DNA from: JACJVV01 sp047602755
GTDB lineage: Archaea; Nanobdellota; Nanobdellia; Woesearchaeales; JACJVV01
Direction: 5' to 3'
Length of the DNA stretch: 64,000 bases
Assembly: GCA_047602755.1 (NCBI GenBank)
Contig: JBLKOM010000003.1
Location: 124,001-188,000 of the forward strand
In this document: positions 32,820 to 40,975 of the stretch, one piece after another
How the letters are laid out: each line of letters opens with the position of its first letter
Position numbering within the stretch: position 1 is the first letter of the stretch
Notes under the pieces: generated by a model
Database searches by the model: none
What the model was told of the DNA's origin: nothing
The model's input: the letters and a program-made list of their open reading frames with translations, nothing else
Translations under genes and position numbers: made by a program

Positions 32820-34433
32820 ATGAGAAAAATAAAAATATTTGATACAACATTAAGAGATGGTGAACAAGCATTAGGTCATTCATTAAGACATGGGATTAAT
32901 TCAAAAGTTGCTATTGCACAGAAATTAGTAGAAATGAATGTAGATATTATTGAAGCTGGATTTCCAATTAGTAGTAATGGAGATTATGAAGCTGTCAAGA
33001 AAGTTGCACAAGAGATTCATGGACCAAAAATAGCAGCATTGGCAAGAGTAATGAAAAAAGATATAGATAGAGCATGGGATGCAATCAAAAATAATCCTAA
33101 CCCCTATTTGCATACATTTAGCATTTTGATTAACAAAGAAGCAGTTGATGTATATGGAAAAGGAATGGATAAAATTATTTTTGACTCAGTAGAGGCAGTA
33201 AGATATGCAAGACAAGTTGCAGGAAAGCATGATGTTCAATTTTCTGCACAAGGCAGCTTATATGCAATAAGTGAGGCATTAGAAACAAAAAATGAGTTTG
33301 CATTAGAACGTATCATGTATATGCATAAAAGCGTTATTGAGGCAGGAGCAAATGTAATAAATCTTCCAGATACAGAAGGAAAATTAATTCCGCAAGAGGC
33401 TGCAGAAGCTGTAAAATGGTTTAAAGAATGTGTTCCATATGCTGATGAAATTAGTTTGCATATTCATTGCCACAATGATTTAGGTAATGCTGTTGCAAAT
33501 AGTATTGCAGGAGCTATAGAAGGAGTAGACTGTGTTGAAGTAACTGTAAATGGAATAGGAGAAAGGAGTGGAAATGCAGCACTTGAGGAAGTTGTAATGA
33601 ATATTTATAGAATTTCTAACAAATATAATATGATGACTGGAATAAATACAACAATGTTGAATCCTGTAAGTGATATTGTTGAATATCATACTAAAGAAGA
33701 AAAAGCTGCAGGTAAACCAATAGTTGGTAGAAAAGCATTTCAGCATAGTTCAGGAATACATCAAGATGGAAGTGATAAAGGAAAAAATTCAGGTGTAATA
33801 GTATATCAAGCTGGATTTTCTGCAGATGTTGTAGGATGGAAAGGTGAAGAAAGTAAACTTACTGCAAAATCTGGGAAAAAAGGAGTAAAAAGAATGCTTG
33901 AAAGATTAGGATTTGATTTAACAGTTGAAGAAGTTGAGAGAAATATAATGGATATGTACAATCAATGCGCTGATACAAGAGATGAAGTTACTGACGTTGA
34001 CTTAAGAATATTAGTAAATAGAGCATATTCAAAATCAAATAAAATAAAGTATGTCTCTCATAGTATTGACAAATCATTTCATTCAGATGTTTATTCAGGA
34101 GATGTAATTTTAGAAATTGATGGGAACAATGTAACAAGTGTATTAATAGATAGAAAAAGAAACAATGTAGGAGGAATTGATGCAGTTTTTAATGCAGTTG
34201 ATAACGTTGTTCCATTTGAAGTTCCAAGATTAGTAATGTATGACCCAAGAAATATTGGTGAATCACATGATACCATTGCTGAAGTTACTATTGTACTTGC
34301 TGGAAATGGGTTTGATGGTAATTTTCATAAAGATAAACCGTTATATTTTGGAAGAGCTACTTCAAAAGATACAATAGAAGCATCTGTAAAAGCATATATT
34401 GATGCAATTAATGATTATTGCAGAAGAATGTAA
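32820..34433 (+). CDS. leuA: 2-isopropylmalate synthase (LeuA)
   Basis: A 537-residue enzyme condensing acetyl-CoA and 2-oxoisovalerate in leucine synthesis. The catalytic barrel has DTTLRDGEQ at 8-16, the metal-binding HIHCHNDLG at 214-222 and GERSGN at 247-252. The linker carries HSSGIHQDG near 318-326, and the C-terminal 130 residues form the allosteric LeuA dimer domain that binds leucine. The segment at 141-149 reads FSAQGSLYA rather than the common FSPEDA or FSAEDA, so citramalate synthase or another relative remains possible. Two Leu-rich leader peptides upstream argue for leucine. No other leucine-pathway gene is in the window. The start is fixed by the AGAGGTA site 7 nt upstream. Confidence 0.88.
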   Translation: MRKIKIFDTTLRDGEQALGHSLRHGINSKVAIAQKLVEMNVDIIEAGFPISSNGDYEAVKKVAQEIHGPKIAALARVMKKDIDRAWDAIKNNPNPYLHTFSILINKEAVDVYGKGMDKIIFDSVEAVRYARQVAGKHDVQFSAQGSLYAISEALETKNEFALERIMYMHKSVIEAGANVINLPDTEGKLIPQEAAEAVKWFKECVPYADEISLHIHCHNDLGNAVANSIAGAIEGVDCVEVTVNGIGERSGNAALEEVVMNIYRISNKYNMMTGINTTMLNPVSDIVEYHTKEEKAAGKPIVGRKAFQHSSGIHQDGSDKGKNSGVIVYQAGFSADVVGWKGEESKLTAKSGKKGVKRMLERLGFDLTVEEVERNIMDMYNQCADTRDEVTDVDLRILVNRAYSKSNKIKYVSHSIDKSFHSDVYSGDVILEIDGNNVTSVLIDRKRNNVGGIDAVFNAVDNVVPFEVPRLVMYDPRNIGESHDTIAEVTIVLAGNGFDGNFHKDKPLYFGRATSKDTIEASVKAYIDAINDYCRRM

Positions 34434-34538
34434 TAATCTTTTCTTTTAATTTTTTATTTTATTTATTATGCTAGTTTGTATATTATTAATACTAATTTTT
34501 ACATAAATCATATAAAAACAAATAAAATTATAGCTAAA

Positions 34539-35510
34539 ATGGAAACAAAAAGAAAGAACATAATTGATTACAAAAAAGATGAATTAGTAGATGATATATT
34601 TGTAGTTAGATTCAAAAGACCTGTTGAACAATACAAGAATGGTTTTAGATTTGAATTACGCTTAGGTGATGCTACTAAAGAAATTATGTATAAATACTGG
34701 GGTCCAAATGATGAGAATTTTGTAAAAACTTTATATGACTCAATAAATAAAGATGATGTTGTTAAAGTTACTGGTAGAATTAATGAATGGAATGGGGTGC
34801 TAGAAATTTCAGGTAATGAACAAGCAACTATTCAGATCTTAAAGCAAGGAGACTATGATGTAAGACAATTCATTAAAATATCAGATAGAGATCCTAATAT
34901 AATGTGGAAAGAATTAATTAATTTTATTGATTCAATAAATGATGCTGAAATAAAAAAAATTGTTCAAGCAATTTTTAATGATACTGAATTTGCAGAAAAG
35001 TTCAAAGAGTGTCCTGCAGCAATGTATATTCATCATGGATGGATACATGGTTTACTCGAACACACAGTAGATGTTTGTAAAATTGCACAAACAACAGCTG
35101 AAACACATCCTAAACTTAATAGAGATTTATTAATCGCTGGAGCATTATTACATGACATTGGGAAAATAAGAGAATTTGAATTAACAACAAGTATAAGAGC
35201 TACTCCAGAAGCTGTTTTTGTAGGGCATGTAACAATAGGCGTTGATATGATTCAAAGAAAAATGGATGAACTAAATACACCTAAAGAACTTCAAATGAAA
35301 TTAATACATATGATACTAACACATATGGGTGATTATGGTAGTAGTAAAACACATTCAATTCCTGAAGCTGTTGCATTACATCACTGCGATCAAGTAAGTG
35401 CTCAAACAACATATATGCTAGATTTGATAGATAAAACAGATACAGAAGATGAATTTATGTGGAACAAAGATTTTGGACAAATTTATTTAGGAGATAAAAA
35501 ACGTAATTAG
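34539..35510 (+). CDS. YhaM-like OB-fold/HD-domain 3'-5' exoribonuclease
   Basis: About 323 residues from the chosen ATG. The N-terminal OB fold (to about 100; RFELRLGDATKEIMYKYW, VVKVTGRINEW) is followed by an HD domain with HHGWIHGLLEHTVDV, LLHDIGKIREF and GHVTIG, plus a later HMILTH...HHCDQV. This is the layout of YhaM, a metal-dependent 3'-5' exonuclease acting on short RNA and DNA. I prefer the ATG at 34539 (METKRKN) to a TTG 63 bases upstream, since the family starts close to there and the extra residues would be Ile/Asn-rich noise overlapping the promoter. It follows leuA by about 100 nt. Confidence 0.85.
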   Translation: METKRKNIIDYKKDELVDDIFVVRFKRPVEQYKNGFRFELRLGDATKEIMYKYWGPNDENFVKTLYDSINKDDVVKVTGRINEWNGVLEISGNEQATIQILKQGDYDVRQFIKISDRDPNIMWKELINFIDSINDAEIKKIVQAIFNDTEFAEKFKECPAAMYIHHGWIHGLLEHTVDVCKIAQTTAETHPKLNRDLLIAGALLHDIGKIREFELTTSIRATPEAVFVGHVTIGVDMIQRKMDELNTPKELQMKLIHMILTHMGDYGSSKTHSIPEAVALHHCDQVSAQTTYMLDLIDKTDTEDEFMWNKDFGQIYLGDKKRN

Positions 35511-35511
35511 A

Positions 35512-35538
35512 AATAATAATAATAATAATAATAATAAT
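35512..35538 (+). repeat. (AAT)9 microsatellite
   Basis: Nine consecutive AAT units just after the stop of the YhaM-like gene. Probably slippage-prone, so its length may vary between strains or be uncertain in assembly. A shorter run of six units lies at 27563-27582. Confidence 0.9.
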
Positions 35539-35584
35539 ATAATTCTTCAATAAAAATAATTAACAGAAAAAAATAATTTTTAAA

Positions 35585-37072
35585 TTAATAACTTTTTCCA
35601 AAATAAGCAAATCCAATTGCAGGCTTTCCGCATTGAATGCAAGTACATCCTTCAGGAAGATCATCAGATTTTTGGTTAAGAGGGAAACAACGACTAGTTG
35701 CTCCTTTTGTCTCATCTTTTATTATATCTTCACAATCTTCTTCACCACAAAATGGAGCAAAAATGATTTTTCTTTGCTCTGCTGCTTTAACAAACTCATC
35801 CCAGTCTTTAGGTTTAACAATATTATTATCAATATTTTCTTGTGCCTTATTCAATAAGTTATTTTGAATATCATACATTAATGATGAAATTTTTTCAAAT
35901 AATTCACTTCGTTGTACAAAACATTTTTCACTAGTATCTCTTCTTGCTACAACTACTTGATTTTTTTCTATATCTTTTGGGCCTATTTCAATACGTAGTG
36001 GTACACCTTGCATTTCATATTGATTAAATTTCCAACCTGATGAATATTCGTCTCTGTCATCAATTTTTATTTCGTATTCTGATAATTCTTGCTTTATTTT
36101 ATCTGCTTCTAAAAGTGTTGACTCACGTGTCTTATCAAATAAAATAGGTATAATTACAATTTGTAAAGGAGCTATACTTGGTGGAAGAACTAATCCTTTA
36201 TCATCACCATGTTGCATTATTAATGCACCCATAAGCCTTGTTGAAAAACCCCAACTAGATTGCCAAGGTAAATGATCCTGTTCATCTTCACCTTTATATG
36301 AAATTCCAAAAGCTTTAGCAAAACCCTGGCCAAGATTATGAGATGTTCCAGATTGTAAAAATTTACCATCAGGCATGTATGCTTCTATCGTAGAAGTCCA
36401 TTTTGCACCTGCAAATTTTTCTTTTTCAGATTTCTTACCTTGAATAACAGGTAAAGCTAGTAAATCTCTACACATTATTGCATATTCATCAAGCATCATT
36501 AATGCTTCAGTATCACATTCTTCTTCAGTACAATAAACACAATGACCTTCCTGCCATAAGAATTCTCTACTTCTCAAAAATAACTTTACATCTTTTACTT
36601 CCCATCTTACAATATTGCACCATTGATTAATACGTAATGGCAAATCCCTATGAGAACGAATCCATTTTGCGTAAGAGTCATACATTATGGTCTCAGAAGT
36701 TGGGCGTAAAGCTAATCTTTCTCCTGTATCTTCATCTTTATTTTGTACCCAAGCTACTTCAGGAGTAAATCCCTCTGCATGTTCTGCTTCTTTTTCAAAA
36801 AAACTCTCAGGAATAAACATAGGAAAATATGCATTTTCTACTTTTAATTCTTTTAATCTTGCATTAAAATAATCCATTATTTTTTGCCATATAGCATAAC
36901 CATAAGGTCTAATTATCATTGTACCACGAACAGGAGAATAATCTGCTAATCCGCTCTTAATTACAACTTGCCCATACCATTCAGGCATATCTTCAGTTTT
37001 TTTTACAGTAATACCTTTTTCATCCTTATCAGACTTATCATTAGTATTATTTTTTTGAGTATTTTTTGTCAT
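35585..37072 (-). CDS. proS: Prolyl-tRNA synthetase, archaeal/eukaryotic type
   Basis: A 495-residue class II synthetase that charges tRNA-Pro. Motif 1 region RGTMIIRPYGYAIWQ is at about 44-58, motif 2 ALRPTSET at about 120-127, FLWQEGH near 168-174, and motif 3 LVLPPSIAPLQIVIIP around 290-305 merging into the anticodon-binding domain. There is no bacterial editing insertion. The C-terminal zinc-binding extension (CGEEDC, CIQCGKPA, ending in Tyr, SY) is typical of the archaeal/eukaryotic group. An acidic/Lys-rich N-terminal tail of about 30 residues is extra. A TTATTTAAAT box lies about 26 nt before the ATG on the minus strand. Confidence 0.95.
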   Translation of the reverse strand: MTKNTQKNNTNDKSDKDEKGITVKKTEDMPEWYGQVVIKSGLADYSPVRGTMIIRPYGYAIWQKIMDYFNARLKELKVENAYFPMFIPESFFEKEAEHAEGFTPEVAWVQNKDEDTGERLALRPTSETIMYDSYAKWIRSHRDLPLRINQWCNIVRWEVKDVKLFLRSREFLWQEGHCVYCTEEECDTEALMMLDEYAIMCRDLLALPVIQGKKSEKEKFAGAKWTSTIEAYMPDGKFLQSGTSHNLGQGFAKAFGISYKGEDEQDHLPWQSSWGFSTRLMGALIMQHGDDKGLVLPPSIAPLQIVIIPILFDKTRESTLLEADKIKQELSEYEIKIDDRDEYSSGWKFNQYEMQGVPLRIEIGPKDIEKNQVVVARRDTSEKCFVQRSELFEKISSLMYDIQNNLLNKAQENIDNNIVKPKDWDEFVKAAEQRKIIFAPFCGEEDCEDIIKDETKGATSRCFPLNQKSDDLPEGCTCIQCGKPAIGFAYFGKSY

Positions 37073-37240
37073 AACAGATAGGAAAAAAGAGGGATTTAAA
37101 TAAGTTATTCTTAATTATACATAAATCTGAAGAAATACATTGATTATTTAATTTAAAAATAATACAAAATATAAAATTTATTTGAAAAATAACAAAAAAC
37201 ATTGAAAATTATATAAAAGCAAGCAAATTGCCTTTAAATT

Positions 37241-37798
37241 ATGGCTTTACCAAAAAAAATTAATAAAACATTAAGGTTATTTGGGTTTTATTCTGGTGTA
37301 ATAGTTGGTGTTTTATTATTATTAATGCTTTTTAATGTTCCTATAGGACAAATTTTAATTATTGTTTTAATGATTATAATTGGGACAATATCAAAGTTAT
37401 ATAAACACTTTATTGGAATATCTATAGGTTTTGAATTAATAACTCCAGTAGTAATTATTCTTGCTTATACATTAAATCCTTTATTCACTATAATTGCAGC
37501 AATATTTATGGTAGTAATAGCTGAATTTATATCTGGACAAATCTATCCTAATAATATAATTGTGCAAATAGGTGTTTATATTGTGATAGTAGTATCGGTT
37601 CTATTATTCTCAAGAGCTGTTGATTTTATCCCATTAGCAAATTCACTCATTATTTTTAGAAATGTTGTATTATGGATAACCATGGTAGTTCCTGGATTTG
37701 TTGATCCCTTCAGAGCAACTATTGCTACATTACCAAATATTTTTATCAATGGATTTATTATAAGTACTATAGGTGTTGTTTTAATTGCTATCCTTTAA
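37241..37798 (+). CDS. Polytopic membrane protein, unknown
   Basis: A 185-residue hydrophobic protein with about six helices (roughly 13-32, 35-50, 60-77, 80-97, 105-127, 135-185). Only the first ten residues and short loops are charged. No family is recognised. The promoter is one of the clearest here: TTATATAAAA at 37209-37218, about 27 nt before the ATG. The coiled-coil protein gene begins 36 nt downstream and is probably co-transcribed. Confidence 0.6.
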   Translation: MALPKKINKTLRLFGFYSGVIVGVLLLLMLFNVPIGQILIIVLMIIIGTISKLYKHFIGISIGFELITPVVIILAYTLNPLFTIIAAIFMVVIAEFISGQIYPNNIIVQIGVYIVIVVSVLLFSRAVDFIPLANSLIIFRNVVLWITMVVPGFVDPFRATIATLPNIFINGFIISTIGVVLIAIL

Positions 37799-37833
37799 TA
37801 ATACATTTAAAGTATAATCATATATCATAAAAA

Positions 37834-39069
37834 ATGCTTAAAAAAATACTATCAATGTTCTCGAAACCAAAGGAAGTTGAAATTAGATTATCCGATTTAA
37901 AAAAGAAATCTGAAGAATTATTTGATAATCATATTAATAATACAGTTATACCTGGGCTAAAAGAGAAATTAGAACAAATAAGATCAGAAATGTCAATTAT
38001 CAAAGATAAAACTAAACAATTAGAAGTTGCTAAGTTAAAAAATCAGAATATACCACTAAAAGAAAAACAATATATGACGGGTAATAGGGAGAGTTATATT
38101 AAACATGTTGAGATTCTTTTAAAACAGATGGAGTTGCCCGATGACTATACCAAAATAAAAAGTAAATATGATAATTTTAAAGTTATCATAGAAGAGTTTG
38201 GTAAGCAAACATTACGGCCAAGACAAATTCTAAAACATTTTTTTGAACATGAAACAGAATCTGTACATTCAGAAGTAGGTAGACTAAAAAAGTTTTATGA
38301 ACAATTAAATGATCTTGTAAACAGTAAAGATTACGTGGCACATGTTGATTTAATTGAAAATATTAACAAAATGATAAATTCAAAAGTAATAAAAGAAGAC
38401 CTGAAGAAACAAATAAAAGAAAAAGAGAAAGAGAATGATAATAAAAATAAAGAAATAAAGAAAACAGAAAAACAATTAGAAGATTTAAGAAATTCAGATG
38501 AATACTCTAAATACCAAACTATGATTAAAGAAAAAGAAAGCATTAAAGAACATATTGCAAAAATAAGGTCTGATATTATTTCAAAATTCTCAAGAATTGA
38601 ACGTGCAATGCGAAAATATGAAAGAATAGCATTTAATGATGTTGATGTAATTAAAGAATACTTACATGATCCTTTTATAGCTATTGAGAATGACCAAGGA
38701 AAATCTTCTGAGATGTTTAAAAATTTAATAAAATCCATAGACAAATTAGATTTAAAAAATAAAGATAAAGTTCTAGATACTATTATCACCATGAATGAAG
38801 ATAATTTTGTTGACAAAACAAAAGATGATATAATCTCATCAAAAAAGAATTTAGAAAATATTAATATTGAGATTAATAAATCAAGTGTACTAGAGGAAGA
38901 AGGAAATTTATCTGAGAAAATAACTCTTGATAAAAAAGCGTTAATAGAAAGTAAAAAAAGTGTTGAAGAAATAAAAGAAAATCTTGATAAAATAACAAAT
39001 GAATCATTCATTGAGAAAATTAGAAATAATTTGTCAATAATACTTGATGCTGAAGTTAAAATTGTTTAA
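37834..39069 (+). CDS. Coiled-coil hypothetical protein
   Basis: A 411-residue hydrophilic, mostly helical protein. A long coiled coil runs from about 185 to 265 (KKQIKEKEKENDNKNKEIKK) and further heptads from about 320 to 395. The first 15 residues (MLKKILSMFSKPKE) form an amphipathic basic helix that could touch the membrane. It is next to a membrane protein gene on the same strand. The general look is that of archaeal proteins that scaffold membranes or the cytoskeleton, but no family is recognised. Confidence 0.6.
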   Translation: MLKKILSMFSKPKEVEIRLSDLKKKSEELFDNHINNTVIPGLKEKLEQIRSEMSIIKDKTKQLEVAKLKNQNIPLKEKQYMTGNRESYIKHVEILLKQMELPDDYTKIKSKYDNFKVIIEEFGKQTLRPRQILKHFFEHETESVHSEVGRLKKFYEQLNDLVNSKDYVAHVDLIENINKMINSKVIKEDLKKQIKEKEKENDNKNKEIKKTEKQLEDLRNSDEYSKYQTMIKEKESIKEHIAKIRSDIISKFSRIERAMRKYERIAFNDVDVIKEYLHDPFIAIENDQGKSSEMFKNLIKSIDKLDLKNKDKVLDTIITMNEDNFVDKTKDDIISSKKNLENINIEINKSSVLEEEGNLSEKITLDKKALIESKKSVEEIKENLDKITNESFIEKIRNNLSIILDAEVKIV

Positions 39070-39110
39070 CTGCTTTTTGTTCTAATTACTAGAATAACCT
39101 AAAACAATTA

Positions 39111-39887
39111 TTAAATTATTTTTTTGATTTCTCTCACAAAAGCAGTATCATTAACTAAAATTTTTTTAGTTGATATTCTTTTTGTTAATGATTTTTTTAA
39201 TATTCTTTTTAATAAATATCTTTGATCTAACCATTTAACGTTAGATTTCCCAAAGAAAAATATTTTTCCAAGTATCATAATAAATGTCGCTAATATAAAT
39301 AGCATCCAATTGAATTCAACACCTATTTGTATAATACCATCAAAAAACCAGCCAAAGTATCTTGCATAAAATATGTTGATAAGCACAGAACTTGCTGTTG
39401 CTCCACACCATAGAATTATAAAATTTGGGAGTGGGATATCTTTGTAAATCATATATACAGGGATGAACATAAAACGTCTAATCATTGTGAACCAGAACAT
39501 TGTGATTTCTAAGTCTGCTCCACCCCATTCATGAATCCATGGAATAAATAAACATATCACAAATTGAAACATGCTATCTCTATTTACAGACCACCATTTT
39601 GGGAATACTCCTGCTAGTCTTGAACCAAAATTGCCAAATGCAGAAAATAATGCACCTTCTAGAGGACCAACATTTATTGCTATAATAACTGCTAATAAAT
39701 CTACAAGATCAGCAAGATATAGTATGAAGAATGGTGATGGTATACCTACTCCAGGTAATCTGCTCCAGTATGCAATCAATGCAAACAAAAACATAGTAGC
39801 ATATACAGTATTGAAAGGTAAAGATAATATTATTAATGCATAAAGTGTTACAGTTACTACTATTACCTGTGGCCAATGTATTATCAT
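39111..39887 (-). CDS. Multi-helix membrane protein, possibly transporter substrate-binding component
   Basis: A 258-residue membrane protein with about six helices and a basic C-terminal tail (LKRILKKSLTKRISTKKI). The segment GPLEGALFSAFGNFGSRLAG, between the second and third helices, resembles the glycine-rich loop of ECF-type transporter S components, but this is only a hint. It is the second gene of a minus-strand pair: GAGGT at the very end of the zinc-ribbon gene serves as its ribosome-binding site, with a 5-nt gap. The divergent TrmB regulator next to the pair could control it. Confidence 0.55.
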   Translation of the reverse strand: MIIHWPQVIVVTVTLYALIILSLPFNTVYATMFLFALIAYWSRLPGVGIPSPFFILYLADLVDLLAVIIAINVGPLEGALFSAFGNFGSRLAGVFPKWWSVNRDSMFQFVICLFIPWIHEWGGADLEITMFWFTMIRRFMFIPVYMIYKDIPLPNFIILWCGATASSVLINIFYARYFGWFFDGIIQIGVEFNWMLFILATFIMILGKIFFFGKSNVKWLDQRYLLKRILKKSLTKRISTKKILVNDTAFVREIKKII

Positions 39888-39892
39888 TTAAA

Positions 39893-40030
39893 TTACCTCA
39901 TTGACCTATCCCAACGCATGTAATACTCTTGTGCGTTTAACACAATAAGACAAGCAAAGCAATTTTCACAATGCTTTTCTTCATGTATGTTTTTATGTTT
40001 ACATCTTTGGCAGATTTTTACTTTTACCAT
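39893..40030 (-). CDS. 45-residue zinc-ribbon protein
   Basis: A small frame with ATG at 40028-40030. It encodes MVKVKICQRCKHKNIHEEKH, then CENCFACLIVLNAQ and a Trp/Arg-rich tail. C7-x2-C10 and C21-x2-C24 form a zinc-ribbon knuckle pair spaced as usual. Small enough to be missed by ordinary length cut-offs, but it is supported by motif, by tight linkage to the membrane protein gene 5 nt downstream, and by a divergent promoter region shared with TrmB. The role is unknown. Zinc ribbons at this size often bind nucleic acid or a partner protein. Confidence 0.7.
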   Translation of the reverse strand: MVKVKICQRCKHKNIHEEKHCENCFACLIVLNAQEYYMRWDRSMR

Positions 40031-40066
40031 ATTACTACTATCAAATGAACATAAAAATAAATATAT

Positions 40067-40090
40067 TTATCCTCCAACTTAGTAGGATAA
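40067..40090. promoter_or_regulatory. Inverted repeat in the TrmB/zinc-ribbon divergent promoter region
   Basis: TTATCCT (40067-40073) and AGGATAA (40084-40090), perfect 7-bp arms with a 10-bp spacer, about one helical turn and a half between arm centres. It sits between the TATA-like AATATATTTAT and the TrmB ATG at 40090, as expected for an autorepressor site. Confidence 0.55.
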
Positions 40091-40809
40091 TGGATGTAAA
40101 GATATTAGAAGATATTGGACTTACAGAAAGAGAGATAAGAGTTTACTTAGTACTATTAGAAGAAGGACCAAGCAGTGCAGGAACCATATTAGAAAAAGCT
40201 TCAATACAAAATAGTGTATTTCATTTTTGTGTTAATAGATTAATTGAAAAAGGCCTTGTAGGGTATATAAAAAAAGGAAAGGTTAGAATCTATAATGCAG
40301 CGGAACCTGAAAATTTTTTAGTTTATCTAGAGGAAAAGAAAAATGCTGTTAAAAAATTTCTTCCAGAGTTAAAGGCAAGACAAAATAAATCTCAAGAAAA
40401 GAAAAGCGTTGAGATATATGAAGGAACAAGAGGAATTTGGAATGCACTTTTGGAATTAATATCAGATTCAAAACCTGGTGATGAATTCTTGTTTTTCACA
40501 GCAGATATTGGTGATTATGAAAAAGATCTTAATGTACAAAAATTTTACGAGAGATATCAACTACAAAGAGCAGAAAAAAAATTGAATGTTAAAGGTATTG
40601 CACCAAACAGATTGAAAGAAATGCATAAAGAATGGACTGGGAAATGGATACGTTACACTGACCTTCCAATGCCTGCCAATCATGGGGTTTGTAATGACAA
40701 AGCTGTTTTTATATCATGGGATGAGAAACCAAGTGCGATATTAATACAACAAAAGAATTTTGTTGAGAAACAAAGAAAATTTTTCTATGCTATGTGGGAT
40801 AGATTATAA
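40090..40809 (+). CDS. TrmB-family transcriptional regulator
   Basis: About 239 residues from the chosen start. The N-terminal winged helix-turn-helix (MDVKILEDIGLTEREIRVYL, then SSAGTILEKASIQNSVFHF) is the TrmB signature, followed by a short coiled coil (about 75-105) and a C-terminal sensor domain (VEIYEGTRGIWNALLELISD...FFTADIGDY). TrmB proteins respond to sugars or other small metabolites. The ATG at 40090 is preferred over one 45 bases upstream, because an AATATATTTAT box ends only about 17-27 nt before 40090 and would lie inside the longer frame, and because the family begins with this helix. An inverted repeat next to the start suggests autoregulation. It is divergent from a zinc-ribbon/membrane-protein pair. 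Confidence 0.85.
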   Translation: MDVKILEDIGLTEREIRVYLVLLEEGPSSAGTILEKASIQNSVFHFCVNRLIEKGLVGYIKKGKVRIYNAAEPENFLVYLEEKKNAVKKFLPELKARQNKSQEKKSVEIYEGTRGIWNALLELISDSKPGDEFLFFTADIGDYEKDLNVQKFYERYQLQRAEKKLNVKGIAPNRLKEMHKEWTGKWIRYTDLPMPANHGVCNDKAVFISWDEKPSAILIQQKNFVEKQRKFFYAMWDRL

Positions 40810-40975
40810 TGTATAATAAAAGTGAAAATCACAATAATAACCATTTATAAACAAAAAGAGCCAATAGCATAGAATATAGGGTTTTAACACAATTTCCCAA
40901 AAATAAGGCCATTTTAGCATAAAAATAGCAAAATTTTTATATATTAGTATATGTATAACTATATTAAATTAGGTG

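Noticed and set aside
34476..34538. TTG-started extension of the YhaM-like protein
   Set aside because: The extra residues are low-complexity, overlap promoter-like A+T-rich sequence, and the ATG at 34539 suits the family better.
38331..39011. 226-codon minus-strand frame opposite the coiled-coil gene
   Set aside because: Antisense shadow of Lys/Glu codons giving a Phe/Ser/Leu-rich sequence; no supporting signal.
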